Below the pieces are notes generated by a model. The model searched no databases and had not been told where the DNA came from. It was given only the letters and a program-made list of their open reading frames with translations. This document shows, piece after piece, positions 25,899 through 33,643 of a DNA stretch of 37,442 nt (position 1 is the first letter of the stretch; each line of letters starts with the position of its first letter). The DNA comes from Rothia sp. (in: high G+C Gram-positive bacteria) (GTDB lineage Bacteria; Actinomycetota; Actinomycetes; Actinomycetales; Micrococcaceae), in assembly GCF_015265375.1 (NCBI RefSeq), contig NZ_JABZXW010000014.1:1-37442 (forward strand). The letters are read 5' to 3'. Both the position numbers and the translations under genes were made by a program.

Positions 25899-26672
25899 AT
25901 GTCTTCTACTCACCGCCGTTTCACCGGCCGCACCGCTTTGGCTCTACCCGCACTGGGCGCCGCTCTAGCTCTTGTTGTCACGTCCTGCTCGGCAAGCACT
26001 GATTCTGCTGTTTCGGGTACCGTAGTGTCTTCTTCTAGCAGCGCTTCTGCATCCGCGAGCGCGACCTCCACTCAGGCACTGTTCCCGACCCCGTCGGCGA
26101 GCCCTAGCGCTACCCCGAGCGCATCCGCAAGCGCTACCCCGAGTGCTTCGTCGCCTGCTCCGGTGCCGTCGGTGGTGACGATTACGGTTCATGCTGAGCC
26201 GACCGCCTCCGAGTCGAAGACCTCTAAGTCTGAGTCGAAGAAGGATTCCACCTGCGCGTCTGATTCTGCATCGACCGTGGTGTCTAAGGCTCTGCGCGAG
26301 TTGAAGAATAAGAGCAAGTGGGATCAGTGGACGAACGTTTCGGCAAGCTACGAGGGTTACGACCCCTGTGCTGAGCTGTCGTGGATTGACGCGATTCCGG
26401 GTTCTTCCCCGTCTTCGTGTTGCACCGCGGCGATGGTGCACCACATTCTGCTGTTCCACCGCGGCAAGTTCATTGGTACCGCAACCTATGAGCCGTACTC
26501 GTTCTCTCCGGTGATTACCCGTACCTCGGACAGCTCGATTAGCGTGACCTACCGTTACATGAAGGAAGACGAGAAGGTACACAACGCGAGCGGTCGCACG
26601 ACTGCTGAGTTCAGCTGGAGCTCTTCGCAGAACAAGGTTGTGATGACCGGTGAGGTTCCGCCGAGCTACTAG
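25899..26672 (+). CDS. LppP/LprE-like lipoprotein
   Basis: A 257-residue secreted lipoprotein. The signal peptide (RRFTGRTALALPALGAALAL) ends in the lipobox VTSC, giving lipidated Cys. A Ser/Ala/Pro-rich linker of about 100 residues follows. The C-terminal domain (about 135-257) has the LppP/LprE pattern: a conserved Cys near its start, YEGYDPCAELSWIDA, a CC pair, HHILLFHRGKFIGTATYEPY and VTYRYMKEDE. The start at 25899 is set by CAGGAG; the frame is open from 25854 without a signal. The family is known from mycobacteria, function unknown. Confidence 0.8.
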   Translation: MSSTHRRFTGRTALALPALGAALALVVTSCSASTDSAVSGTVVSSSSSASASASATSTQALFPTPSASPSATPSASASATPSASSPAPVPSVVTITVHAEPTASESKTSKSESKKDSTCASDSASTVVSKALRELKNKSKWDQWTNVSASYEGYDPCAELSWIDAIPGSSPSSCCTAAMVHHILLFHRGKFIGTATYEPYSFSPVITRTSDSSISVTYRYMKEDEKVHNASGRTTAEFSWSSSQNKVVMTGEVPPSY

Positions 26673-26713
26673 ACCGAGCGAATAGCCGGTTCACCTTATA
26701 GGCTACGTGTTTG

Positions 26714-26783
26714 ATGCCCAGGAGATTGGGCATACGAGAAACCCGCCGTCTCGCATATGGTGCATATGTGAGACGGCGGGTTT
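26714..26783. terminator. Double hairpin terminator after the lipoprotein gene
   Basis: A small hairpin (ATGCCCA/TGGGCAT, 26714-26732) is followed by a long one (26739-26752 with 26770-26783, extended by GCATATG/CATATGT), which runs into TTTT on the plus strand. It can also serve the small minus-strand gene beyond it. Confidence 0.85.
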
Positions 26784-26824
26784 TCGTTGCTTAAGGATAT
26801 GTAGAGTGCCCGAGGGCTAGCTAT

Positions 26825-26896
26825 TTAGGCAACGAACTTCTTGTAACCGAAGTATGCGGCGCCTGCCAGGATAGCGATGCACAGAATCTTCTTCAC
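26825..26896 (-). CDS. 23-residue membrane micro-protein
   Basis: MKKILCIAILAGAAYFGYKKFVA, starting at a GTG with a perfect AAGGAG 7 bases upstream. It has a basic start, one hydrophobic stretch long enough to enter a membrane, and a lysine pair after it. The pattern resembles the N-terminal part of the actinobacterial DLW-39 small-protein family, but the DLW-containing tail is missing. It sits alone between two terminated genes. The ribosome site and amphipathic design argue for a real gene; function unknown. Confidence 0.6.
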   Translation of the reverse strand: MKKILCIAILAGAAYFGYKKFVA

Positions 26897-27037
26897 GGTA
26901 TAACTCCTTTGATTGTTCCGGTAGGCACCCGGTGTTTTACTCCGTCTGGCGACTCACCTGAAGGTGAGGGCAGGCGGGGTGTCATCCGCACGTGGTGCCG
27001 TTGCTCCCTATCTTACCTGCTTTTGAACAACGTTTTC

Positions 27038-27076
27038 TGTTTGACGTGCCAAGTCCGCATTTTAGACAGTCAAACA
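27038..27076. repeat. Spaced inverted repeat
   Basis: TGTTTGAC (27038-27045) and GTCAAACA (27069-27076) are perfect inverse copies 23 bases apart, about 60 bases before the next gene. They could be an operator or chance. Confidence 0.3.
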
Positions 27077-27137
27077 CGCAGCGGTTCAGCGTGCCCTGAG
27101 CCAAGGAATACGCCTCTGACGGGCGCATAATGGGAGC

Positions 27138-27530
27138 ATGAGTATTTTTAAGAAGAAAGAGTACAGCGCTGAGCGCTCGGCTACTCGCATGGCTCGTGCC
27201 CTCGCTGTGATGGGTGCGCTGCACTTCATCATCCCGGATCCCTTCGACTCGATTGTGCCGAAGTACCTGCCGGGTCCTGCCCACGCGTACACTCACGGTT
27301 CGGGTGTAGCTGAGCTGGGCACCGCTGCCCTGCTGGCTAATGATAAGACCCGCCGTACTGGTGGTCTGCTTGCGGCGCTGTTGTTTGTTGCGGTGTTCCC
27401 CGCGAACATTCAGATGGCTCTGGATGCGCGTAACCAGTCCACTCAGCGTAAGGCTATTGCGTACGGTCGCCTGCCCCTGCAGCTGCCGCTGATTTGTAGC
27501 GCTCTGAAGATTTGGCGTAAGTCGAAGTAG
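27138..27530 (+). CDS. DoxX-like small membrane protein
   Basis: A 130-residue protein with about four hydrophobic segments. The pattern GALHFIIPDPFDSIVPKYLPG, then SGVAELGTAALLAN, KTRRTGGLLAALLFVAVFPANIQMA and the YGRLPLQLPLI end is that of DoxX-like proteins common in actinobacteria. The start is preceded by GGGAGC at close spacing. It has its own terminator. Function is unknown; some relatives are linked to thiol or redox stress. Confidence 0.75.
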   Translation: MSIFKKKEYSAERSATRMARALAVMGALHFIIPDPFDSIVPKYLPGPAHAYTHGSGVAELGTAALLANDKTRRTGGLLAALLFVAVFPANIQMALDARNQSTQRKAIAYGRLPLQLPLICSALKIWRKSK

Positions 27531-27547
27531 TCGCTTCGTCCGTTAGG

Positions 27548-27592
27548 AACGGCACCTCAGTGTTTTACACGTAAAACATTGAGGTGCCGTTT
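27548..27592 (+). terminator. Terminator after the DoxX-like gene
   Basis: A stem of about 20 bp with an ACG loop: AACGGCACCTCA... pairs with ...TGAGGTGCCGTT. Confidence 0.85.
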
Positions 27593-27696
27593 ACCTTAAC
27601 ATACCCGTTATTAAGCTTTCCGTAACCAGTATTGCCTACACTGGAACTAACACACCACCTGTCACAGCGGCAGGTGTACAACCTTTGGAGAGAACA

Positions 27697-27954
27697 ATGG
27701 GCACTATTATCGGCACCATTATTACCGGCGCAATTATTGGCGCGATCGCACGTTTCTTCATGCGAGGCCGTCAGAACATTTCGATTCTTTGGACCATTAT
27801 CTGCGGTGCTGTCGGCGCGGCTATCGGCACTTGGGCAGCGACCCAGCTGGGTGTAGCGGACACCAGCGGCATTGACTGGATCCGCTGGATTATTTCAATT
27901 TTCGCAGCAATGCTGACTATTTCCGTCTACCTGGGCCTTACCGGCAGGAAGTAA
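27697..27954 (+). CDS. GlsB/YeaQ/YmgE family membrane protein
   Basis: An 85-residue protein with three membrane helices and the glycine-rich pattern IIGTIITGAIIGAIARFFMRG, then a GAVGAAIGTW helix. It belongs to the transglycosylase-associated (GlsB/YeaQ) stress-response family. The ATG at 27697 follows GGAGAG; an upstream frame start at 27685 overlaps the ribosome site and is rejected. Role in envelope stress is inferred from the family. Confidence 0.85.
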   Translation: MGTIIGTIITGAIIGAIARFFMRGRQNISILWTIICGAVGAAIGTWAATQLGVADTSGIDWIRWIISIFAAMLTISVYLGLTGRK

Positions 27955-28011
27955 AACATTCCGACCTATTGAGGGCGCGCTGAGCTTTTCTCAGATGAGC
28001 CCCTCATACAC

Positions 28012-28060
28012 AAAGGCGGCACCTCCCCTAGCGTGAGCTAGTGCGGGAGGTGCCGCCTTT
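28012..28060. terminator. Bidirectional terminator, GlsB-like / yjdM
   Basis: A 16-bp stem (28012-28027 with 28045-28060) with an inner CTAGC/GCTAG stem, flanked by A and T runs. Confidence 0.85.
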
Positions 28061-28112
28061 TCTGCGCCTCGCAGGAGGCGTTTTACGTCTTCTTGGCTTA
28101 TATCGCCTTGGC

Positions 28113-28481
28113 TTATGCCTTCTTCACGACGGAGGACTTCAGGTACATCTGGCCTGCACCGGGGACCTTCGCCTCAATGTCGTGGCCGTTGACGGGGGAT
28201 TCGAGCAGGCGGATGCCGCGCACCTTGGTGCCTGCCTTGATGTCTGCGCCGCCCTTGACCTTCAGACCCTTGACGATGGTGACGGAGTCGCCGTCGACGA
28301 GCTCGTTACCGACGGAGTCGAGAACCTTGGCACCTGCTTCTTCTTCGGTTTCGCCTGCTGCGGTGCGTTCCCATTCGTGGCCGCACATGGGGCATGCCCA
28401 GAGTTCGCCCATTTCGTAGGTGTAGTTTTCGTTGCATTCGGGGCAGGCGGGTGCTTCGATTTCGTTGAGGTTTTCGCTCAT
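28113..28481 (-). CDS. yjdM: YjdM/PhnA-like zinc-ribbon protein
   Basis: A 122-residue protein with an N-terminal zinc ribbon (CPEC ... CPMCGHEW) and a C-terminal SH3-like barrel (DSVTIVKGLKVKGGADIKAGTKVRGIRL). This is the family once called PhnA, 'alkylphosphonate utilization protein'; it has no established role in phosphonate use. AAGGA lies before the start. It is a single gene, convergent with the GlsB-like gene. Confidence 0.9.
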   Translation of the reverse strand: MSENLNEIEAPACPECNENYTYEMGELWACPMCGHEWERTAAGETEEEAGAKVLDSVGNELVDGDSVTIVKGLKVKGGADIKAGTKVRGIRLLESPVNGHDIEAKVPGAGQMYLKSSVVKKA

Positions 28482-28810
28482 GGTTCCTTCTTCGATCTGT
28501 GCGGACGCGCCGCTCCCCTGCGGTATGTGGCTGCGGCGTGTGGGCGCGCGTCAGCGAGGGCGGGGTGCGACGGTGGAGGGTGCGAGGGTTCTCGCGTTCG
28601 TGCTGACTATACCATTTGGCGGGTGTGAACCGCATGTGTGAGGCTGGTTTTTGCTGGTCTTTTGGGGTGGGTTCGGGGCGTGGGTGAAGCCGAAAATAAA
28701 TTTCGCATGGTTCATGCGTAATATTTTGGTTGGAAGGTGCTTCTGAACGGCTGCGGCGTGTATAGTGCTTAGAGTATTTGTACGTTTTGAGTAGTGAAAG
28801 GCACGGCTTC

Positions 28811-29023
28811 ATGAAGCTTTCTGCACGTAACCAGTTCGCTGGCAAGGTTGTTGAGATTACTGAGGGTGCGACTAACGGCATCGTTAAGATTGAGATCGCT
28901 CCGGAGGTTGTTATCTCTGCTTCCATCACCAATGAGTCCATCAAGGAGCTGGGCCTGAAGGTTGGCGAGACCGCTTACGCAGTCATCAAGGCATCCAACG
29001 TTATGGTTGGTGCTGACCACTAA
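28811..29023 (+). CDS. mop: Molbindin (Mop domain protein)
   Basis: A 70-residue single Mop/TOBE domain that binds molybdate or tungstate as an oligomer. Typical features are MKLSARNQFAGKV, the GIVKIEI strand, ITNESIKELGLKVG and AYAVIKASNVMVG. The ATG at 28811 is chosen for its AAAGG site; the frame is open from 28778. It has a strong terminator. A partial second copy of its last 28 codons plus the terminator occurs at 33775-33960. Confidence 0.92.
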   Translation: MKLSARNQFAGKVVEITEGATNGIVKIEIAPEVVISASITNESIKELGLKVGETAYAVIKASNVMVGADH

Positions 29024-29084
29024 TCCCGGTCAATAAGACTTACACCCGGGCGGCTACTTCTATGGCGCGCGAGGGTTAATAGGG

Positions 29085-29126
29085 CGGAGCCCCGCACTGT
29101 ACACACAGTGCGGGGCTCCGTTTTTT
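29085..29126 (+). terminator. Terminator of mop
   Basis: A perfect 16-bp stem (29085-29100 with 29105-29120), ACAC loop, then TTTTTT. The same hairpin recurs at 33922-33957. Confidence 0.95.
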
Positions 29127-29137
29127 ATGTTTTTATC

Positions 29138-29166
29138 GCTTAGACGTTGAAGCGGAACTCCACCAC
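29138..29166. repeat. Left copy of the 29-bp ychF-end repeat (putative attL)
   Basis: Identical to 36732-36760. It carries the last eight codons and stop of ychF, here detached from the gene and only 12 bases after the mop terminator. Confidence 0.85.
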
Positions 29167-29384
29167 GTTTTGCACGAGACGAACGTCATATCCTCACAGA
29201 GAGGAGCGAAGGCGAGGGCGGGTTCCGCCCCTGTGAGGACATCCGCGAAGTCATGGAATACGGCGATGCTCGCGCCGCGAGGTTGTCGCGTAAGATCACG
29301 AAGGACAAGAAGAACAAGCGCGGCGAGATGGAGGGCGGCACGGTCACGACGACGACGTTTCTCGTGCACTTGCCGCGCACGTGA
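29151..29384 (+). pseudogene. Truncated ORF at the island edge
   Basis: The frame is open from inside the 29-bp repeat (an in-frame TGA lies at 29148) to the stop at 29384. It encodes about 77 residues including FARDERHILTERSEGEGG and KDKKNKRGEM, ending TTTTFLVHLPRT. The only internal ATG is at 29253, with a poorly placed GAGGA. It looks like the C-terminal end of a longer basic protein cut off by the insertion. I do not recognise the family. Its stop overlaps the next start (GTGA), as in a compact phage or plasmid operon. Confidence 0.45.
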
Positions 29385-29620
29385 ACTTCACCGAGTCCGA
29401 CAAGTTCGCCGACTTCGCGAAGGCGGTGACGGCTGGCAGAGAGCAGCGGCGAGAGCGCACTCTCGACAGACAGCAGCGTAGTCAGCGCGTGATCGAGCAG
29501 CGGCTCAACAAGGCCAGCACGACCACCAAGAGTACGACTCATGACTGCGATAGCAGCAACGACTCATTTGAGATGGGGCGAAGCAATGTTGTTTCGATTG
29601 GCGAATGGAAAGACCATTGA
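29381..29620 (+). CDS. Small charged protein of mobile-element type
   Basis: 79 residues from a GTG that overlaps the previous stop by 4 bases. The protein is hydrophilic and basic (KFADFAKAVTAGREQRRERT, then an Arg/Gln-rich helix), with a Ser/Thr-rich tail. No family recognised. The overlap suggests it belonged to a compact operon with the truncated gene. Confidence 0.45.
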   Translation: MNFTESDKFADFAKAVTAGREQRRERTLDRQQRSQRVIEQRLNKASTTTKSTTHDCDSSNDSFEMGRSNVVSIGEWKDH

Positions 29621-29750
29621 GGTTCATCACGGACCGATTGATCCGAAGCTCGCAACGGCGAAGAAACGTGAACGTGAAACTAAGAGCACGAACGATCGCA
29701 AGGTGACAGGCACACAACCAACACAGCGTGATGATGCTCAGAAGGCGTAA
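29586..29750 (+). CDS. Small hypothetical protein
   Basis: 54 residues (MLFRLANGKTIEVHHGPID..., then a Lys/Arg-rich tail), with GGGGCGA before the ATG; an earlier in-frame ATG at 29541 is possible. It overlaps the preceding gene's end and is followed 11 bases later by a strong terminator, which supports an expressed unit. Function unknown. Confidence 0.45.
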   Translation: MLFRLANGKTIEVHHGPIDPKLATAKKRERETKSTNDRKVTGTQPTQRDDAQKA

Positions 29751-29761
29751 GAGAGAACGAG

Positions 29762-29797
29762 AACCCCCGACACGACTGAGGTCGCCTCGGGGGTTTT
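29762..29797. terminator. Terminator between convergent island genes
   Basis: AACCCCCGA pairs with TCGGGGGTT, with an inner CGAC/GTCG stem, then TTTT. It ends the small plus-strand genes and probably the minus-strand XRE gene. Confidence 0.85.
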
Positions 29798-29824
29798 CGT
29801 TCGTTGTAGGGGCTCCTGAGGGCG

Positions 29825-30040
29825 TCAGGGTTGGTCTGAGATGTGCAGACGCTTTCCGAGCGCCTTGACTACCTTTTCCAGCGTCCCGGTGGAGATGTTG
29901 ACACCAGTCTCGACACGAGCGATAGTCGGACGTGAGACCTGAGCACGGTTGGCCAGCTCGGTCTGGCTCCAGCCGAGGGCACGGCGAGCGATGCGGATGT
30001 CCTGACCGACACCGTGCGCCGGGTTCGGTACACGACTCAT
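29825..30040 (-). CDS. XRE-family HTH regulator of the restriction operon
   Basis: 71 residues forming one helix-turn-helix domain: GQDIRIARRALGWSQTELANRAQVSRPTIARVETGVN. Its start overlaps the stop of the specificity gene by 4 bases (ATGA, 30037-30040), so it is translated with the restriction-modification operon. The size matches controller (C) proteins of restriction systems, which delay nuclease expression. Unlike most C genes it is last, not first, in the operon. An antitoxin-like role is less likely because no toxin is adjacent. Confidence 0.75.
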   Translation of the reverse strand: MSRVPNPAHGVGQDIRIARRALGWSQTELANRAQVSRPTIARVETGVNISTGTLEKVVKALGKRLHISDQP

Positions 30041-31095
30041 GACAGGCTCCCAATGACGGGTGTAATGGCACGCTCAACACGTACACGCAGGGCGTGTCCA
30101 TAGGCGCTCATGCCCTCCCAGTCCACCACGTCCTCGCCCTCAGCATTGGTGACGACGGGAACCATGATGCGAGTTCTTCCAAGTCTGCGCATATTTGCGA
30201 TATTCCCGTACGAAAACTTTCCAAAGGTCTGCAACCGCACACAACCAGCAAGGAACATCAATGCGGATTCTGAAGCATCGGCGTATCTTGGTTCCAACGC
30301 AGTCACATTATTGGAACCCCAAAAGGGAACAGGTTGGTATGTGCAATATCCGACTCCTCCAGCCCCAGTATTAACCATGGCTAACCATTTCCCAGGAAAC
30401 AGTGGTTGCTCATCAACAAACCCCACCTGGCTGTTGTGGCGTGAAGCCGCAACAACATATGGAGTCTTGCCACTATCATTTCGGGTCGCCTGCTTGCCAC
30501 GGTGTTGAATGAACAATTCATCTATCAACATTGGTTCGAACCTCAGTTCCGGGAGCGTGTCGTCGTCAGCGAGGCGAGTCTCGCGAGCGCTGTGTGTGCG
30601 TGTGACAACCTGGTCCAGCAGCTCTGCGCCAAGGCGGTCCATGCCGTCCCAGTCGGCCTCGATAGTGCCGTCGCTCCCCACAGCCGTCGGAACCATAACG
30701 GTCTGACGATTCAAACGTTGCAAGTTCAGCTTCGACCCATAGGAGTACTTGTTGACACATTCTCGTTGAATGATCGCGCAACAGACAAGAAGTGCGGCTT
30801 CGGAGACATTCTTAGCGATTGGCTCAAGGGCAATCACGTCATCAGAAGCGAAGAAGGGTGCTGGTTGCAAGCGAGTTTGTCCCACTGATCCGTTGTAGAC
30901 AAGAGTAATCCATCCGCCAGGGAAGAGCGGGTCAACATCGGAAAACCCTGTGATGCTGTTGTAGGACTCAGAGCCTCCAACGAACGGAGTCTTGCCAGGT
31001 TGACGATGCGCTGCCACAAGTCGCTTCCCCTTGTGGGGACGAAACATGTCGACGATGAGCATCGGCTGAAAGTCGAGGGTGTCGAGGACGCTCAT
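30037..31095 (-). CDS. Type I/IIB specificity subunit (HsdS / BcgIB-like)
   Basis: 352 residues with two clearly homologous halves, each a target-recognition domain plus helix. Half 1 begins LDFQPMLIVDMFRPHKGK and contains PLFPGGWITLVYNG and KYSYGSKLNLQRL. Half 2 begins LRFEPMLIDELFIQHRGK and contains PLFPGKWLAMVNTG and KFSYGNIANMRRLGRTRIMVP at matching places. Two TRDs predict a bipartite DNA target. The start overlaps the stop of the nuclease-methylase gene by 4 bases. The size is close to BcgIB (about 340 residues). It would supply sequence recognition for the large subunit. Confidence 0.85.
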   Translation of the reverse strand: MSVLDTLDFQPMLIVDMFRPHKGKRLVAAHRQPGKTPFVGGSESYNSITGFSDVDPLFPGGWITLVYNGSVGQTRLQPAPFFASDDVIALEPIAKNVSEAALLVCCAIIQRECVNKYSYGSKLNLQRLNRQTVMVPTAVGSDGTIEADWDGMDRLGAELLDQVVTRTHSARETRLADDDTLPELRFEPMLIDELFIQHRGKQATRNDSGKTPYVVAASRHNSQVGFVDEQPLFPGKWLAMVNTGAGGVGYCTYQPVPFWGSNNVTALEPRYADASESALMFLAGCVRLQTFGKFSYGNIANMRRLGRTRIMVPVVTNAEGEDVVDWEGMSAYGHALRVRVERAITPVIGSLS

Positions 31096-33083
31096 TCGCC
31101 GGCCTCCTCGTCACTGGTGACGTTCAGAGACGGCGTGATGAGGTCGCCGAGCCCGTGGGCGTGCATATCAACCTGCCAGGTCACGTAGTCAGCGACCGTC
31201 TTCATGAAGTCCTCGTAGGTCGGTGGCACGTCGTTGAAGTAGAAGTAGCTGTGCTGCCACTCGTCCTCGGCAGTGACCTCGGATCGGACGATGAAACTCG
31301 TGTCATCCTGGGCATCACCGCGCAGAACCTCCAGGAGGTGCTTGCGGCGCGAGGCGACCGTGCCGTCGTCCACAAGGCCACGGTGCGGGGCGACGCCCCA
31401 GCCGTCCTTCTCAAAGTTCACGAAGCGAACCTTCTGACCCTCAGGGTGCTTGCGTCCTGCCGTGAAGATCGCGATGACCGTGTGGGGCGTGTGCCCCGAG
31501 TTTGCAAAGGTCATCGGGTTCATGGTGATTACCGTGTCGAGCGTGTGGTGCTCAAGGATAAAGCGCTTGCGTGCCTTATCCTCCTTAGTCTTGCCGACCA
31601 TCGCGGACTGGGGCACGATCACGGCGAGCTTGCCACCAGGGTTGAGGAACTCCAGCGCACGCTCGATGAAGGCGAGCTCGGAGAGGTTGCGGGTGTTCTT
31701 GTCCTTGGCCTGCGAGTAGGGCGGGTTGAGGAGCACCTTGGTGAAGCCGTGTCCGAGGGCGATTGTGCCGTCAGACAGCTTCATGTCCCCGCGCATTTCT
31801 GCCATTGGAGCCTCGAAGATCGAGTCGCGACGGAAGTTCGCCTTGCCATCGCCTCGCAGGATCATGTTCGTGGTGCCGATTGCGAAGAGCTTGTCCTGGA
31901 GCTCGATGCCGTAAAGGCGGTTCTTGCGGATGTCCTCGCGCATGGCCGCGTTGTCGCCCACGTCGTCGAACATCCGTTGCATGGCAGCGATAAGGAAGGA
32001 AGCGGTGCCTGCGGTGGGGTCGAGAACGTAGTCGGTGGCATTCACGTCGATCAGCTCAGCCATGAGCGTCGTGACGTGCTCGGGCGTAAGCACGATGCCG
32101 AGGCCCGATCCGTCACCTCCACCGTACGAGATAAACTCGTGATAGAAGTTGCCGAGCACGTCGAAGGCCATCGAAGGGTCAGTGACAACGTGGTACACGT
32201 CGTTCTCCAGGATGCGAGTCATCCATTTGAGGGGAGACTCGCCGAGGTCTCGGTGGGAGCGGTTGAGCTGCGGTGCCTGCTTGATGAAGGAGAACTGGTC
32301 AAGGAGCGTGCCGATCTTCGCCTGAGGCATGAGTGCTTCGGACTTCATGTACTGCTCGGCAGCATCGTAGATGATGCGCCCATCCCACACCTGGTAATTG
32401 TTACGGGGCGAAATGCTCTTGAGGCTGTCGAGGTCGAAATAGGGGTTCTTGAGCGCCAGGAGAATCGCTGAGACGAGCGGCGCCTTGCGGTCGTTTTCAA
32501 CGGAGCCGTAGTTGCGCATCCCCTCGTGCAGGCGCTCAGCAGCGGCACGAACATCGTCAAGTCGAACTTCAGCGCGCGGGCGCTGTCCGCGAACCTGAAC
32601 GGCATAGTACTCGCCAATCTCCTTCTCGGAGAACACTTCGAGGTTGTCGAGGTCGTCAAGGTGCTTGACAAAGCCAGGGGCCAGGTAGGACACGGCGATC
32701 TCATGGTGGACTTCGCCACCGCCGACACCCACGGCGAAGACACCCTTGTCGAACGGGATGCCGTTGGCAAGCATCGTCTTCGCGTAGTGGATCGCACCAT
32801 TGAGCGCGTAGTCAGCACGGTAGGGATGCTCGGTGATCGGGTCACCATCGACGAGGTAGCGCGTGCGCTGCACGTCCTTCTTGTCCTCAACCACGACGAC
32901 GAAACCATCTGAGACGAAGACGAACTCAGGCTTGCCCTCAGCATTGGCCGAGGCAGACTTCGACCCACCCTTGAGGGCATCTCGCTTCCACTGGGGGCCA
33001 CCGTCCTGTTCCCAGGGGCGATTAAAACCAATTTCGCGTAGCATGTCACGGACGATCTGGTCCGTCGCCCTCTCGTTCGCCAT
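31092..33083 (-). CDS. Fused endonuclease-N6-adenine methyltransferase (BcgIA-like)
   Basis: 663 residues. The C-terminal two thirds are an N6-adenine methyltransferase: motif I LDPTAGTASF (D355-P-T-A-G), the LTPEHVTTLM helix, and catalytic motif IV NPPY at 453-456. The first about 150 residues look like a PD-(D/E)xK nuclease: P52-E53 in KPEFVFVSDG, then strand FVVVVEDKK with E66-D67-K68. Size, fusion and neighbour all match type IIB BcgI, whose A subunit both cuts and methylates and whose B subunit gives specificity. No separate hsdR is present, so restriction would depend on this domain. If the nuclease motif is inactive, the operon would be an orphan methyltransferase. Confidence 0.82.
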   Translation of the reverse strand: MANERATDQIVRDMLREIGFNRPWEQDGGPQWKRDALKGGSKSASANAEGKPEFVFVSDGFVVVVEDKKDVQRTRYLVDGDPITEHPYRADYALNGAIHYAKTMLANGIPFDKGVFAVGVGGGEVHHEIAVSYLAPGFVKHLDDLDNLEVFSEKEIGEYYAVQVRGQRPRAEVRLDDVRAAAERLHEGMRNYGSVENDRKAPLVSAILLALKNPYFDLDSLKSISPRNNYQVWDGRIIYDAAEQYMKSEALMPQAKIGTLLDQFSFIKQAPQLNRSHRDLGESPLKWMTRILENDVYHVVTDPSMAFDVLGNFYHEFISYGGGDGSGLGIVLTPEHVTTLMAELIDVNATDYVLDPTAGTASFLIAAMQRMFDDVGDNAAMREDIRKNRLYGIELQDKLFAIGTTNMILRGDGKANFRRDSIFEAPMAEMRGDMKLSDGTIALGHGFTKVLLNPPYSQAKDKNTRNLSELAFIERALEFLNPGGKLAVIVPQSAMVGKTKEDKARKRFILEHHTLDTVITMNPMTFANSGHTPHTVIAIFTAGRKHPEGQKVRFVNFEKDGWGVAPHRGLVDDGTVASRRKHLLEVLRGDAQDDTSFIVRSEVTAEDEWQHSYFYFNDVPPTYEDFMKTVADYVTWQVDMHAHGLGDLITPSLNVTSDEEAGE

Positions 33084-33186
33084 GTTCTTCCTCTCTTTGG
33101 CGGGCCGTTTCTACCTCAGACTGTATCAGATATATTGCATTGAGAATAGTCAGACACGGCAACAAAAGGACGGGTTTTGTCTGAAA

Positions 33187-33222
33187 AACGACCCCCTAGA
33201 GGTCGGTGTGACCTCCAGGGGG
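33187..33222 (-). terminator. Terminator of the ardA-like gene
   Basis: A 13-bp stem with one G-U pair (33192-33204 with 33210-33222). On the minus strand it is followed by TCGTTTTTC. Confidence 0.85.
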
Positions 33223-33234
33223 GCAGATGTGCGT

Positions 33235-33624
33235 TCAGTGGGCACGGAAGATAAAGACGCCGCCGTCAGGGACGTTGGCGATGGCATAGTCGAATCATTC
33301 ATCGCACTACCAGGCGTCGATGTCGAAGTAGCTGTGTAGGTGCTCGGGAACCTCGTCCCAGATGCACATCTCCTCGGCGAGGTGGGCAGAGCAGTCGTTC
33401 TCCGAGTCCCAGAAGCTGCAGTAGCGATCCTCGAAGTCAGACGCACACGGCAGGCCGTCCACATCAGCCACGTAGCAGCTAGTCTCCACCCATGCCAGCA
33501 GGGCACCCCACTGCATCTCCCCCGCCTCCTCGTAGAGGTCACCCCACGAGGTAGCAGCAGACGGCGACATCTCGCCGGTACCGCTCGGGAAGCCCGTGAG
33601 GTCGAAGCACCATAGTTCTTCGTG
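33235..33624 (-). pseudogene. Broken ardA-like anti-restriction gene
   Basis: One frame reads HEELWCFDLTGFP, then DLYEEAGEMQWGALLAWVE, DFEDRYCSFWDSENDCSAHL, HSYFDIDAW, stop (TAG, 33307), CDE, stop (TGA, 33295), then FDYAIANVPDGGVFIFRAH and a final TGA at 33235. The part before and after the two stops continues the ArdA pattern, so they look like nonsense mutations. The N-terminal third of ArdA is missing; the frame is joined to an integrase fragment. ArdA proteins mimic DNA to block type I restriction and travel on conjugative elements. Residues up to 33307 could still be translated from an internal ATG at 33570 (87 residues). Confidence 0.65.
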
Positions 33625-33643
33625 AGAAGTGGGGGCGATGGAT

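Noticed and set aside
31155..32471. 438-codon plus-strand frame inside the restriction gene
   Set aside because: Antisense shadow of the methyltransferase gene, which has motifs I and IV in the minus frame.
33084..33186. Candidate controller-protein boxes (GACT...AGTC) upstream of the restriction operon
   Set aside because: Only four-base matches spaced about 25 bases apart; too weak to call, although this AT-rich segment probably holds the operon promoter.
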